A DNA stretch of 64,000 nucleotides, taken from contig NZ_CP030032.1 in NCBI RefSeq assembly GCF_003258315.1, forward strand, positions 3,164,501 through 3,228,500, in the 5' to 3' direction. Under the pieces are notes generated by a model. That model did not search any database, had not been told where the DNA came from, and was given only the letters and a program-made list of their open reading frames with translations. Both the position numbers and the translations under genes were made by a program. This DNA is from Bradymonas sediminis (GTDB taxonomy: Bacteria; Myxococcota_A; Bradymonadia; Bradymonadales; Bradymonadaceae). Positions 46,562 through 57,106 of this stretch are shown piece by piece. The stretch's first letter is position 1, and each line of letters begins with the position of its first letter.

Positions 46562-46652
46562 GCGCGAACGCGCGGACACCCATAGCCGCGAGCCGACCGA
46601 AGGGAGTCCGCGGCGACGCAACAAACAAGATCCAACAACCCAATGCCCCAAT

Positions 46653-47408
46653 ATGAGCACAATAAAGACGCAAATTTTGGTCGTCGACGACGACGCAAAT
46701 ATTCGCCAGGTCGTGCGCTTTGCGCTCGAGCAGGCGGGCTACGAGGTCGTGGAGGCCCCGGACGGGGCTGCGGGGCTACAAGCGTTCGAGGCGTCTTCTA
46801 CCGTGCTGGTCATCCTCGACGTGATGATGCCCGAAATGGACGGGACCGAGGTTTGCCGCCAGATTCGCCGGGTCTCGGATGTCCCGGTGCTCTTTTTATC
46901 ATCGCGCGATGATGAGATCGACCGGGTTGTCGGTCTTGAGCTCGGGGCCGACGATTATGTGACCAAGCCCTTTAGTCCGCGCGAATTGGTCGCGCGGGTC
47001 AAGGCGATTTTGCGCCGCACCGCCACGACAGAGACGCCTCACCGCGGCGCGGCTGAGCCGGCACGCGCCACCGCAGCCCCTAAGAGCACCGCGCCAGAAC
47101 CCGCGAGCAACAAGATTCGCCACGGCGTCTTGGAGCTCGACCTGGACCTATACCAGGCCGCTTGGCGCGGCGAGGCGGTCATCCTCACGCGCCGCGAATT
47201 CGAGTTATTGCGCGCGCTCCTTGGCCACCCGGGCAAGGTCTATAGCCGGGGCGAGTTGATGACAGCGGCCTACGACATGGGCACGGTCGTGAGCGACCGC
47301 ACCATCGACAGCCATATCCGCCGGCTCCGGCGCAAATTCGAAAACGCCGGCGGCGAACCGATCGAGACGGTCCACGGCATCGGATATCGGCTGGGAGATT
47401 GCCGATGA
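46653..47408 (+). CDS. OmpR/PhoB-family response regulator
   Basis: 251 residues from the ATG at 46653; the longer frame to 46482 reads through the 92-bp repeat and is not likely. Receiver domain (1-120) with Asp pair VDDD, phospho-acceptor Asp56 in ILDVMMPEMDG, Ser83 and Lys105 (TKPFS). An Ala/Pro/Thr-rich linker of about 35 residues follows, then a winged helix (LELDLDLYQAAWRGEAVILTRREFELLRAL, IDSHIRRLRRKFE). ATG of the kinase gene overlaps its stop (ATGA), so the two are translationally coupled. Output genes are unknown; the alpha-2-macroglobulin gene downstream is a candidate. Confidence 0.95.
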   Translation: MSTIKTQILVVDDDANIRQVVRFALEQAGYEVVEAPDGAAGLQAFEASSTVLVILDVMMPEMDGTEVCRQIRRVSDVPVLFLSSRDDEIDRVVGLELGADDYVTKPFSPRELVARVKAILRRTATTETPHRGAAEPARATAAPKSTAPEPASNKIRHGVLELDLDLYQAAWRGEAVILTRREFELLRALLGHPGKVYSRGELMTAAYDMGTVVSDRTIDSHIRRLRRKFENAGGEPIETVHGIGYRLGDCR

Positions 47409-49015
47409 GAGCGCGGCCGCGGCTTCGGACCATCCTTTTGTGGGTCAACCTCATCGTCTTATTGATGCCGCTGGTGGCCGTGGTGGCGCTGCGCTTATAC
47501 GAGACGGAATTGATCCGGCGCACCGAGGCCGAGGTCCTGTCGCAGGCGGCGCTGATTAAGGCGAGCTACGAGCATGCGCTGCGCGAGGAGTTGGGCGAGG
47601 GCCTGGGCTCGGGCAGCGCCGTGCTGGAGCGCGACGGGCCGAGCGTGGAGGCGAAGTGGCCGACCAATGTCGAGGACCGCTTTCGCCCGGTCCCCATCGA
47701 TATGGATCTTCGCCGCGACGAGGTCTCCGCGCCGGTCAAAGGCCCGCAGCCCCCGGGCGGCCCCGTGCACCCGGCCACGCTTCGGGCCGGGGCGCGCCTG
47801 GAGCCGGTGCTGGTCGAAGCCCAGAAGATGACGATGTCGGGCATGCGGGTGGTTGACCTGCATGGCAATGTGCTGGCCAGCAGCCAGGAGAAGGAGCGCG
47901 GCTTATCGGTGGCCCACCACGAAGATGTGACACGCGCGCTGGGCGGCGAGTTCGTGAAGATCCTGCGCGCGCGCGCGGTGCTCCCGAATAAAGTGCCGCT
48001 CACGGGCCTTGCGCGAGGCGCGCATATGCAGGTGGTGGTGTCGATCCCGGTGATGATGGACGGGCGGGTGGTCGGCGCGGTCTCCGCCTGGCGAACGCCC
48101 ATCAGCGTGATGCGCGGCGTCTACGAAAACCGCAACATTTTCGGCACGGTATCAGCCCTCTTCTTGCTGGGCGTCCTGGCAATTACGGCGCTGACCTCGG
48201 TCTATATCGGCCGCCCAATCCGGCGCCTGATGGCCCAGACGGAGCGCGTCGCGGATGGCGGCGAGGGCACCACCGACGCCATCGCCAAACCCGGCACCTA
48301 TGAGGTGCAAAAGCTCTCCGAGGGCGTCGCGAAGATGGCTGAGACCCTGCAAAGTCGGGCCGAATATATCCGCACCTTCGCGACCAATGTCTCCCACGAG
48401 TTTAAGACGCCGCTGACAACAATTCGCGGGACCGTCGAGCTCTTCCAAGACCATATGGAGAGGATGCCCGCCGAAAAACGCGCCGAGTTTTTAGCGATCT
48501 TAGACGCCGACGCCCAACGCCTCGAGCGCCTCGTCGGCCGCCTGCTCGAGCTCGCCAGGGCCGACGTCTTACGCCCGGATGGAGCGCGGTGTGACCTCGT
48601 AGAGCTGCTCGACGAGTTGGTCGAAGACGGCTCCCAGGCAGGCGTAGATGTGGTGGTCGAGTCGACCGGAGGCGACGCGAACGCCCCCATCTGGGCCCAG
48701 ATCAGCGAAGACGCGCTGCGCTCGGTCTTCTCGAACCTGCTCGGCAACGCAGCCCAACACGGCGCCACCGAATTGCGCGTTGAGCTGCGCTCCGGCGTCG
48801 ACGGCGTCGAGATCATCATCGCCGACGACGGCCCGGGCATCTCGCCGGCCAACGCCCCCAAGATTTTCGACGAGTTCTTCACCACGCGCCGCGACACCGG
48901 CGGCACCGGCCTGGGGCTATCGATCGTACGCACGATGCTGCGCGGACACGGCGGCGATATTGAGCTCGTCGACGGGTCGCGCGGGGCGGTTTTCTCGGTG
49001 CGGGTGCCGCGATAG
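47405..49015 (+). CDS. sensor histidine kinase, HAMP type
   Basis: 536 residues starting at the ATG that overlaps the regulator's stop. TM1 about 9-30, periplasmic sensor 30-240, TM2 about 253-272, HAMP, then the H-box NVSHEFKTPLTTIRGTVEL (His331), N-box NLLGNAAQHG, G1 DDGPGIS and G2 GGTGLGLSIVRTML. The periplasmic domain of about 210 residues is a dCache-like or mixed alpha/beta fold; no ligand is known. It forms a pair with the regulator. Confidence 0.95.
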   Translation: MRARPRLRTILLWVNLIVLLMPLVAVVALRLYETELIRRTEAEVLSQAALIKASYEHALREELGEGLGSGSAVLERDGPSVEAKWPTNVEDRFRPVPIDMDLRRDEVSAPVKGPQPPGGPVHPATLRAGARLEPVLVEAQKMTMSGMRVVDLHGNVLASSQEKERGLSVAHHEDVTRALGGEFVKILRARAVLPNKVPLTGLARGAHMQVVVSIPVMMDGRVVGAVSAWRTPISVMRGVYENRNIFGTVSALFLLGVLAITALTSVYIGRPIRRLMAQTERVADGGEGTTDAIAKPGTYEVQKLSEGVAKMAETLQSRAEYIRTFATNVSHEFKTPLTTIRGTVELFQDHMERMPAEKRAEFLAILDADAQRLERLVGRLLELARADVLRPDGARCDLVELLDELVEDGSQAGVDVVVESTGGDANAPIWAQISEDALRSVFSNLLGNAAQHGATELRVELRSGVDGVEIIIADDGPGISPANAPKIFDEFFTTRRDTGGTGLGLSIVRTMLRGHGGDIELVDGSRGAVFSVRVPR

Positions 49016-49272
49016 GTGGCATGGGTTCCGCCCCCACGCCCAATAAACCCCACGCCCAACCAACCCCCGCCGTAGGTTCCGCGCCGCTACGCTGACCCTC
49101 CACCCACGGTGGCGGTCGCGATTTCACGCCCTGCACAACTCTTGCACAAACTCGTCACAGCCTTGCCTCAATTTGGCCATCATGGCGGCAAATCGCCCGA
49201 CTACCTTTAGACCACGAGCCAAAGAGGTTCGACGAATCTATTGGATGAACGTTTGGGAGCCGGAGGATTGTG

Positions 49273-52200
49273 ATGACGAATCAGATGCGCGGATGCTGGT
49301 GGGTTTTGCTGCTGGTGCACTTGAGCGTGGGGTGTATCGGCGCCGAGTTGAACGACAACGGGGACACCGGCGAGTTGGGGGTGGAGGAGGACCCGGGGGT
49401 CGGGGCCGATAGGACGACTCGCGAGGGGCGCGACGCGGTGGAGATTCGTGACGGAGCCCTGGATCTTCGCGACCAGGCGCGCAGCCAAGTGGCGGTGGCC
49501 CCTGGCCCCGTTTCGCTTGACTCGGTTGCGCAGCCCGAGCTCGAAGTTCCTCCCGCTACCGACAATGCACTCGCCGGAGATTTGAGTAGGGAGGACGCGC
49601 TGCCGAAGTTGAGCGGCAAGGCGATGGAGATCATCTCGGTGAGCCTTCAGGAAGTCGAGCAAGGCTTTCAGCTCTCCATTCTCTGCAGCGATATGACCGT
49701 CGACGATCATTTCTACGATTATCGTCTCGGCACCCGGCGCAGCGAGCGTTGTGAGATGGATCTGACCTCGGCGCGTGCCTCGCTGGAGTTCGAGCCGTCG
49801 CTTGCCTACCAATTGGTCTCGACTCCCCAGGGCACGTTGGTGTCGGCCGACTTCGAGCGGCGCGACTATAAACTAAAGGTCAAAGCTGGCCTGCGCACAC
49901 GCGAGGGCGGCGCGTTGAAAGAAGCGTATGAGTCGTCTTTTACAGTGGGGAGATTATCGCCCACTCTCGAGTTCGTCACTAAGGGTCGATATATGCCGCG
50001 CGCGGGATGGCAGCAGGTGAGCCTTCGCCACCGCAACGTGCAGACCGCTGAGTTGGAGGTCTGGCATGTGCCCGGGCGGAATATGGCGTTTTGGATGAGC
50101 GGGTACCGCGATACCGTTAACCTGCGCTCAGGCGACCTCGCCTACGCCCAGCAATTGCAAATGGACGACACCGTCGACCAACAATTCAGCACCGAATTGC
50201 CCTTGCGCAAGCTGCTCGGCGAGCCCAAACCCGGCCTCTATGAGCTGCGCCTAAAGGCTGGACGCGAGAGCGACACGCTCCATGTGATCGTCACCGACTT
50301 ACAGGTTATCGCCAAGCGCAGCGACGAAGCTCTCGGCGAGCAGGTCGACGTTTGGGCAGTGCACGCCCAGACGCTCAAGCCCCTGGCCGGCGCAACCGTT
50401 GAGGCCATCTACGAAAGCGGCACGGTGGTCGGAAGTTGCCAGACCAACGCCTCGGGATATTGCCGCGTGCACGCCGAGGCCGTTGTGGACGCGAAGACTG
50501 CGAAGGCCGCGCGAAAGACCCCGCGACGCACCCCCTTCGCGCTGGTTGTCACGCATAAAGATGACGCGACCTTCCTAAAATACGCGGGCCTTCAGACCAA
50601 ACTCGCGCGCGGAAAAACCCACGGTTCACCCTACAAAAGCCAAACCGCCTATAAGGCGTATGCCTACGGAGACCGCGACCTCTATCGTCCCGCCGATGTC
50701 GTATATATGGCAGCGATGGTGCGCGATAACGACCTCAAATCGGTGGGCCCTGGTGTGCCGGTCGATCTGGTCGTGGTGGACTCCCGCGCCCAAATCGTGA
50801 ACCGAGAAACCGTGGAAACCAACGCCGGTGGGATGGTGTCCCTGGATCATCGCCTCAGCGATCTCGCGACGACCGGCCGGTGGAAAATTCGGGTCGAGAT
50901 CGGCAAACGCGAAGTCACGAGTTTTGCCTTCGGCGTCGAGGAGTTCATGCCGGAGCGCCTCAAAGTAGAGGCCGCCGCGCAGCGCGAGCATCTCGGCGCA
51001 AACGAGGCATTTAAGGTTGATGTCCACGCGCGCTATCTCTTTGGCGCATCGGCCGTCGGCAGCAACGTGTCGATCCAATGCGAGCGCACCGAAGCGGTCT
51101 TTCAGCCCTCCAAACACGCTGAATTTCACTACGGCATCCGGACCGCCGAAGAGCTCGGCTACCAGGGCAATCGCGACGAGCACCGCGTGGTCTCGGGCCA
51201 GCAAACCAAGATCAACGCCGACGATATGGCGCACCCCGAATGCGACTTCCGGGCGGGCCTGGCCGCGACCTCACGCCTCCGTGCCCAGGTCGGCGTCTCC
51301 GAGTCGGGCAGCGGCCGCACCACCCACGCCAGCGCCAGCGCCTGGGCCCATCCTGCCGACTTTTATCTGGGCGTTCGGGCCGACAAAAAAGAGATTCAAA
51401 ATGGCGAGTCAGTGACGCTCGACGGCGTCGTCGTGGACTGGGATGGCGAGCTGATCGATGACGTCAAAACCGTCGACGTGAGTGTGCTCCAACTACGACG
51501 ACGTTGGGGCTGGTGGCGTCAGCGAAATCGCCATCAAAGCCAGTGGTTCCAGGTGGTCGAGAAGTCGCAGACCATTCCCGTGCGCGATGGCAAATTCACC
51601 TATAAATTCTCGCCAAACTCGAACCGATATGACTATGCGATTCGCCTGCAATCCGGCGACGCGCGCACCGATCTGAAGCTCAATCAGGTCGGCTATTGGC
51701 GCTATTATAGCACCCGATCTCGGGGGTCTAAGTCCAAGAATCCGAGCGCGCTCACGCTCCAAACACAGGACGAAATGCTCGGCGTCAATGCCCTCCATAA
51801 GGTGCGTTTTGAGGCGGAGTATAAAGGCCGCGCGCTGATGACCCTCGAGACCGACGAGGTGCTCCAAAGCGCCTGGATCGACGTGGCGCCCGGCGAGGTC
51901 GAGTGGTCTTTTAAGGTCGGGGAGTTCGCGCCGAATGTGTATGTGAGCGCGATGCTTATCAAAGATCCACACGCGGACTCTGCCACCAGCTATTTGCCCG
52001 AACGCGCGTACGGGGCGCTGTCGATCCCGATGAAGCGCGATAAGTTTATCCAAAACATTCAGATCAGCGCGCCCGAAAGTGTGCGACCGGGGCGGCCGCT
52101 TCAGGTCGATCTGGACCTGGGCGAAGACGCTGCGGGGCGCTTTGTCACGGTCGCCGCGGTAGACCAGGGCATCCTGAGCCTCACCGACTATCAGTCGCCC

Positions 52201-54495
52201 AACCCGCTCGCGGCTCTGCTCGCCCGGCGCGCGCTCGGCGTGCGCACCTACGACACAATCGGCTGGGCGCTGCAGCTCGCCAAGTTGAACTCCACGTCGA
52301 AGACCGGCGGCGACGGCGAGGAAGACACGCCCACCTTGGGCCGCATCATGCCCTTTAAGCCGGTGGCGCTGTGGTCCGGAATTCGCGAGGTCCCAGAGAG
52401 CGGCAAGCTATCGGTTGCCTTTGACGTGCCGCTGTATCAGGGCGAGCTCAGGGTGATGGCGGTCACGACCTCGAAGACGCGCATCGGACAGGCCGATACG
52501 CGGGTCAAAGTGCGCGCTCCCATCGTCGTGCAGGCGACGCTTCCGCGTTTCTTAGTCGCTGGCGACCAGGTCGACGTCCCGGTCTTTTTGACCAACACCA
52601 CCGCCGACACACAGGTCGTCGAGACGACGATTTCGGCCGAAGCGCTGCCCGAGCCCGGCCTCGTCGCGAATCCGAACCCGGCCGATATCATCGGCATCGA
52701 GGGCAACCGAACCCAGCAGGCAACGCTCGATCCAGGCGCCTCGAAGATGCTCCTCTTCAAGGCGCGCGCGCTTCGAAGCGGCAGCGCCGCGACCTTCGCA
52801 GTGGTGAGCGTCGCCACGGCCAAAAGTGGCGAAATCTTAGAAAGCCGCGCCGAGGGTATCGTGCCATTTCGGGCGGCCGGGCCGCTGGAGCGAAAGGTCA
52901 AAAGGCTCCTGGTTTCGACCAAAAGCCTTGACCTCACGCCCATCCTCGAGGGCTGGGAGCCGTCGAGCGAGAAGACGACCTTTCGCCTCAGCACCAACCC
53001 GCATAGCCAGGCATTTGACCACCTCTCCGCGCTGGTCCGCTATCCCTACGGATGCCTGGAGCAGACCATCTCGCAGCTACGTCCGATGATCTATCTGTCG
53101 GAGTTGGTGCGCGCGGTCGACCCCGGTCTTGTGGCGGGAAAAAACGGCATCCGCCCCATGATCGAGAGCGGCGTCAGGCGCATCCTCTCGATGCAGACGC
53201 CCTCCGGCGGCTTCGGCTTCTGGAGCGGCGATGGCGAGCCCCATGCGTGGGCGACGCCCTACGCGATCTATCTTTTGATGGACGCCCAAAAGCGGGGCTA
53301 TTCAGTGCCCCAGCAGCGGCTCGACCGCGCCCTCAATTGGCTCGAGAGTGACGTAAAACGCCAGCAGAAAGAGGGCTACGGAGCGTCCAAATACTATCGC
53401 GATCGCTATATCTCAGGCTTTGCCTACTATGTCCTCGCCCTGGCTAATCGCGCCAACCAGGGCCAAATCCGCAAGATAATCGACGCCATGCCAGCGCATA
53501 CTCAGGGAGAGCAACTCGAGAACCTCTATCTTCTGAAGGCCGCGCTCTATTTGAGCGGCGACCGAAGCTTCGAGAAAGACCTCAAGGCCTTCAAGCTCGA
53601 TAAGGCTGGAGCGCGCGAGGTCAATTATGGAAGCTATTATTCCACCCGGCGTCGCGACGCCCTGCTGCTCAACGTCTTCGTCGACCTTTTTGGTCCCCAC
53701 GAAAACGGCTTCGAGACCGCGGAGCGACTCGGCCGAACCTTCTCCAAGACCCAGACCACCGGCTACCTCTACTCGACCCAGGAGATGGGCTGGGGGCTGA
53801 CGGCGCTCGGCAAATGGTATCGCGCCGATGCCGACTCCACTTTTTCGGCAAACCTGATGGCGAACGGGCGCGCCGTGAAAACCTCGCTTCGCGACGCCGA
53901 TTCCAAGAACACCAACTGGGCCATGGTGCGCGCCAGCGAATACGATTCGCTGACCCTTGAGCTCGATGAAACACCGCAATCACAGCTCTACCTGGTCGTA
54001 AGCAGCGAGGGCGTGCGCAGCGAACCCAGCGTCGAATTCGGCGGCGCCGGATTGTCCGTCTCGCGCGAATATCTCAACGAGGCCGGCGAAGAACTCGACG
54101 GCAAGGTGCAGCTCGGCGACCTGGTCTATGTGCGCGTTCGCCTGAAATCCAAGGTCAGTCGCACGCTGGAGAATATCGCGCTTGTCGACCGCCTGCCGGC
54201 CGGACTCGAGATCGAAAACCCCAACCTCGGCCACGATATACGGCCCCATTGGGCATCGAGTCACAACCCATGGCAGACCGACCATATGAACGTTCGCGAT
54301 GACCGCCTGGAGGCGTTTGGCACGATTCACGGCGCGCAAACCGTCGAGCTGGTCTACGCAACGCGCGCCACGCTCACCGGCAAATTTCACGCCCCGAGCA
54401 TCGAAGCCGAGGGCATGTATGACCCCGAGATCTGGGCGCGCGCAGCCTACCGCGAGCTCACCATTGCTCACGACTGGGATGCGATGATCGACTGA
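49273..54495 (+). CDS. bacterial alpha-2-macroglobulin lipoprotein with thioester
   Basis: 1740 residues from the ATG at 49273 (GGAGG upstream). Lipobox SVGC at about residue 22. N-terminal beta domains, macroglobulin-type segments (EEFMPERLKVEAA, YGDRDLYRPADVVYMAA), a low-complexity exposed stretch, RFVTVAAVDQGILSLTDYQ, and then the thioester motif YPYGCLEQT (Cys at about 1261), followed by the helical TED domain. These proteins trap attacking proteases in the periplasm. The neighbour downstream is PBP1C, the usual partner. The GCLEQ motif is intact, so covalent trapping is possible. Confidence 0.93.
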   Translation: MTNQMRGCWWVLLLVHLSVGCIGAELNDNGDTGELGVEEDPGVGADRTTREGRDAVEIRDGALDLRDQARSQVAVAPGPVSLDSVAQPELEVPPATDNALAGDLSREDALPKLSGKAMEIISVSLQEVEQGFQLSILCSDMTVDDHFYDYRLGTRRSERCEMDLTSARASLEFEPSLAYQLVSTPQGTLVSADFERRDYKLKVKAGLRTREGGALKEAYESSFTVGRLSPTLEFVTKGRYMPRAGWQQVSLRHRNVQTAELEVWHVPGRNMAFWMSGYRDTVNLRSGDLAYAQQLQMDDTVDQQFSTELPLRKLLGEPKPGLYELRLKAGRESDTLHVIVTDLQVIAKRSDEALGEQVDVWAVHAQTLKPLAGATVEAIYESGTVVGSCQTNASGYCRVHAEAVVDAKTAKAARKTPRRTPFALVVTHKDDATFLKYAGLQTKLARGKTHGSPYKSQTAYKAYAYGDRDLYRPADVVYMAAMVRDNDLKSVGPGVPVDLVVVDSRAQIVNRETVETNAGGMVSLDHRLSDLATTGRWKIRVEIGKREVTSFAFGVEEFMPERLKVEAAAQREHLGANEAFKVDVHARYLFGASAVGSNVSIQCERTEAVFQPSKHAEFHYGIRTAEELGYQGNRDEHRVVSGQQTKINADDMAHPECDFRAGLAATSRLRAQVGVSESGSGRTTHASASAWAHPADFYLGVRADKKEIQNGESVTLDGVVVDWDGELIDDVKTVDVSVLQLRRRWGWWRQRNRHQSQWFQVVEKSQTIPVRDGKFTYKFSPNSNRYDYAIRLQSGDARTDLKLNQVGYWRYYSTRSRGSKSKNPSALTLQTQDEMLGVNALHKVRFEAEYKGRALMTLETDEVLQSAWIDVAPGEVEWSFKVGEFAPNVYVSAMLIKDPHADSATSYLPERAYGALSIPMKRDKFIQNIQISAPESVRPGRPLQVDLDLGEDAAGRFVTVAAVDQGILSLTDYQSPNPLAALLARRALGVRTYDTIGWALQLAKLNSTSKTGGDGEEDTPTLGRIMPFKPVALWSGIREVPESGKLSVAFDVPLYQGELRVMAVTTSKTRIGQADTRVKVRAPIVVQATLPRFLVAGDQVDVPVFLTNTTADTQVVETTISAEALPEPGLVANPNPADIIGIEGNRTQQATLDPGASKMLLFKARALRSGSAATFAVVSVATAKSGEILESRAEGIVPFRAAGPLERKVKRLLVSTKSLDLTPILEGWEPSSEKTTFRLSTNPHSQAFDHLSALVRYPYGCLEQTISQLRPMIYLSELVRAVDPGLVAGKNGIRPMIESGVRRILSMQTPSGGFGFWSGDGEPHAWATPYAIYLLMDAQKRGYSVPQQRLDRALNWLESDVKRQQKEGYGASKYYRDRYISGFAYYVLALANRANQGQIRKIIDAMPAHTQGEQLENLYLLKAALYLSGDRSFEKDLKAFKLDKAGAREVNYGSYYSTRRRDALLLNVFVDLFGPHENGFETAERLGRTFSKTQTTGYLYSTQEMGWGLTALGKWYRADADSTFSANLMANGRAVKTSLRDADSKNTNWAMVRASEYDSLTLELDETPQSQLYLVVSSEGVRSEPSVEFGGAGLSVSREYLNEAGEELDGKVQLGDLVYVRVRLKSKVSRTLENIALVDRLPAGLEIENPNLGHDIRPHWASSHNPWQTDHMNVRDDRLEAFGTIHGAQTVELVYATRATLTGKFHAPSIEAEGMYDPEIWARAAYRELTIAHDWDAMID

Positions 54496-54583
54496 TTATC
54501 CCGTCTAAAGCCGCCCTGATATCAACGAATCACCGGTCGGCATTTCCAAGATGAATTGCCGACCCTTTAGCCCCGAGTGAGTG

Positions 54584-56965
54584 ATGAAACGCGCAATGAT
54601 TAGTCTGGCGCTGGGCGCCGTGGTTGCAGGATTTTCACTATGGTCAGCGATGTGGGTGCTGCCGCTTCCGCAGCGCCTGGCCGAAGCCGATTCGACCGTG
54701 GTCGAGTGGCGAAATGGCGAGCCTGCGCATGTGTTTTTGGCGCCCGATGGACGCTGGCGTCTGCAGACTCAATTAAAGAAGGTCGACCCGCACTATATCG
54801 AGGCGCTGATCGGCTATGAAGACAAGCGATTCTATACCCACGGGGGCATAGACCTTCGAGCCATTGTGCGCGCGACCACCAGCAACATTCGCCACGGGCG
54901 CGTGGTCTCCGGGGCGAGCACGCTGACGATGCAATTGGTGCGCATGGTGGAGCCGCGGCCGCGCACGCTTCGCTCCAAAATCATCGAGGCATTTCGCGCC
55001 GCGCAGCTTGAGCAGCACCTGAGCAAAGACGAGATCCTCGCGGCCTACCTTAAATTTTTGCCCTTTGGGCGCAATGTCGAAGGCCTTGAGACCGCCGCCT
55101 GGATGTATTTTGGCCACGACGCGACCGCGCTCTCACCGGCCGAGATCGCGACCCTTTTGGCGGTGCCGCAGAGCCCCAATCAGCGCTACCCGACGCCAAA
55201 GAACGCGGCGCGACTTCGGAGCGCGCGCGCCGACATCGCAGCCGAATTATTGGAGGCCGCGCGCCTGCTTCGCGGCGCCGCTCCCGAAAACCTGAGCGAC
55301 GCCCAGGCTCTGGCCCAAATCGAGGCGCAGCCGCTGCCAACCCGGCTGCGGTCGATGCCGAGAGAGATGCCGCATTTCGCGATCTGGCTGCGCCAGCAAT
55401 ACCCGGGCGTCCCCCGATTGCGCAGCACCATCGACGCCTCAACCCAGCGCACCGTCGAGAAATTTGCGACCTCGCATCGCGGCCGAATCATGCGCCTGGG
55501 CGCAAATAATGCGGCGGTCGTCGTCATCGACCACGAGAGTGGCGCGTTGCGCGCGGCGCTCGGTAACTTCGATTTTGATGACCTCATTAACCAGGGGCAG
55601 ATCCCCGGCTTCGCGGTGCGCCGCTCCAGCGGTTCGCTGCTTAAGCCCATTATTTTGGCGCAGGCCATCGACGCCGGCATCGCCCTGCCCTCCCACCTCG
55701 TGGCGGACGTGCCGGTCGATTATTCGGGCTATCAGCCGCAGAATTATAGCGAAGAATTCAACGGTCTGGTGCGCCTGGATGACGCGCTCTCACGCTCGCT
55801 CAATATCCCATTTGTGCGCTTGGTCGAGCGCCTGGGCGTCGCGCCGTTTTTAGAGATGCTGCGGCGCTTGGGCGCCGAGGGTATCGACCCGCGCCCGGGC
55901 TATTACGGGCTATCGGTCGCCATCGGCGGAATCTCAGCCACCCCGCTCGAAATCGCAGGCATGTACACGGCGCTCGCCCGGCGCGGAGAGCGCGCGCCGC
56001 TCTATTTTCTCAAGGCTGACGAGGACGCCGACTATGGCAATGCCTTCGCTTATCGGCGCGGCAGCTTTAGTCCGGGCGCGGCGCGCCTGGTCGCCGAAGT
56101 GATGAGCCAACGCGGGCGCCCCGACAGCTTGGCGCTGCGCCGAATCCGCGCCACGCCCAACCGATACGCTTGGAAAACCGGCACCAGCATGGGCCTAAGA
56201 GATGCGTGGACGGCGGGGTTCGGCGCCCAACACACCGCGGCGATCTGGACAGGAAATTTCGACAACCGCGGACAGACTGGCGTTGTCGGCTCACAGGCAG
56301 CCGCGCCACTCTTTTTTGATATCATGGAAGCCGTCGACTCGGGGTTGAACTTCGCGGCAATGACGCCCGAAAGCGCATCGACGACCGCGATCGATGAGCT
56401 GAGCGAAGTCGAGGTCTGCGCCTACTCCGGGCACCTCCCAACGAGCGCCTGCACGCACAAAAAAACCGTGCAAATACCGACAGATAGCACACCCACAGCG
56501 CCCTGCCCTTTTCATACGCTGCGCGATATCGATGAGGCGACGGGCCTGGCCTTAAACCTCGAATGCCGCCAATCGCGCCCGCACCAAACGCGCAGCTATG
56601 TCGTGTGGCCAACCTCGGTGCGCCGCACTATGAAGGATGCCGGCTATAAGTTGCCGGCGAAACCGCCGGGCTTTGCGCCGGGGTGTGGTCCGAGCGGTTA
56701 TGACACCCGACCGAGCATCGTCTCCCCGGCGCCCGACACCGTCTTTGCCCTGCTCTCGGACATCTCTCCCGCGGAGCAAATGCTGCCGCTCATCGCCGAA
56801 ACCCACGAGGCTGGCGCGCGCTTTAGTTGGTTCGTAAACGGTGAGTACCTGGGCAGCGCGCCCAGCGGCGAGGCGCTATGGTGGGAGCCGAAACGCGGCG
56901 CACACGAGATCGTCGTGTCGGACGCGCGCGGCGGCTCGGCGCGCGTGCGGGTGCTGATTGAATAA
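54584..56965 (+). CDS. pbpC: penicillin-binding protein 1C
   Basis: 793 residues from the ATG at 54584; a GTG one codon earlier is also usable. An N-terminal TM anchor, then the GT51 glycosyltransferase with YEDKRFYTHGGID (catalytic Glu) and SGASTLTMQLVRM. The transpeptidase has SGSLLKP (SxxK, about 350), SRSLNIPF and KTGTSMG (about 530). The C-terminal BiPBP_C domain carries Cys pairs. Likely role: peptidoglycan repair together with the alpha-2-macroglobulin upstream, as in E. coli PbpC/YfhM. Gap of 88 bp. Confidence 0.95.
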   Translation: MKRAMISLALGAVVAGFSLWSAMWVLPLPQRLAEADSTVVEWRNGEPAHVFLAPDGRWRLQTQLKKVDPHYIEALIGYEDKRFYTHGGIDLRAIVRATTSNIRHGRVVSGASTLTMQLVRMVEPRPRTLRSKIIEAFRAAQLEQHLSKDEILAAYLKFLPFGRNVEGLETAAWMYFGHDATALSPAEIATLLAVPQSPNQRYPTPKNAARLRSARADIAAELLEAARLLRGAAPENLSDAQALAQIEAQPLPTRLRSMPREMPHFAIWLRQQYPGVPRLRSTIDASTQRTVEKFATSHRGRIMRLGANNAAVVVIDHESGALRAALGNFDFDDLINQGQIPGFAVRRSSGSLLKPIILAQAIDAGIALPSHLVADVPVDYSGYQPQNYSEEFNGLVRLDDALSRSLNIPFVRLVERLGVAPFLEMLRRLGAEGIDPRPGYYGLSVAIGGISATPLEIAGMYTALARRGERAPLYFLKADEDADYGNAFAYRRGSFSPGAARLVAEVMSQRGRPDSLALRRIRATPNRYAWKTGTSMGLRDAWTAGFGAQHTAAIWTGNFDNRGQTGVVGSQAAAPLFFDIMEAVDSGLNFAAMTPESASTTAIDELSEVEVCAYSGHLPTSACTHKKTVQIPTDSTPTAPCPFHTLRDIDEATGLALNLECRQSRPHQTRSYVVWPTSVRRTMKDAGYKLPAKPPGFAPGCGPSGYDTRPSIVSPAPDTVFALLSDISPAEQMLPLIAETHEAGARFSWFVNGEYLGSAPSGEALWWEPKRGAHEIVVSDARGGSARVRVLIE

Positions 56966-57106
56966 CTCGTGCCAGCGCGCCGCCTCGACGGTATACGCCG
57001 CGCCTGGGGCGATTCTGAAAGCGTGCAAATGATGCCAGCATAGCGCGCACATAACCATCATTGTGGATAAATCCAAACACGCTCCATTCAAAGCAGACGG
57101 CCCATC

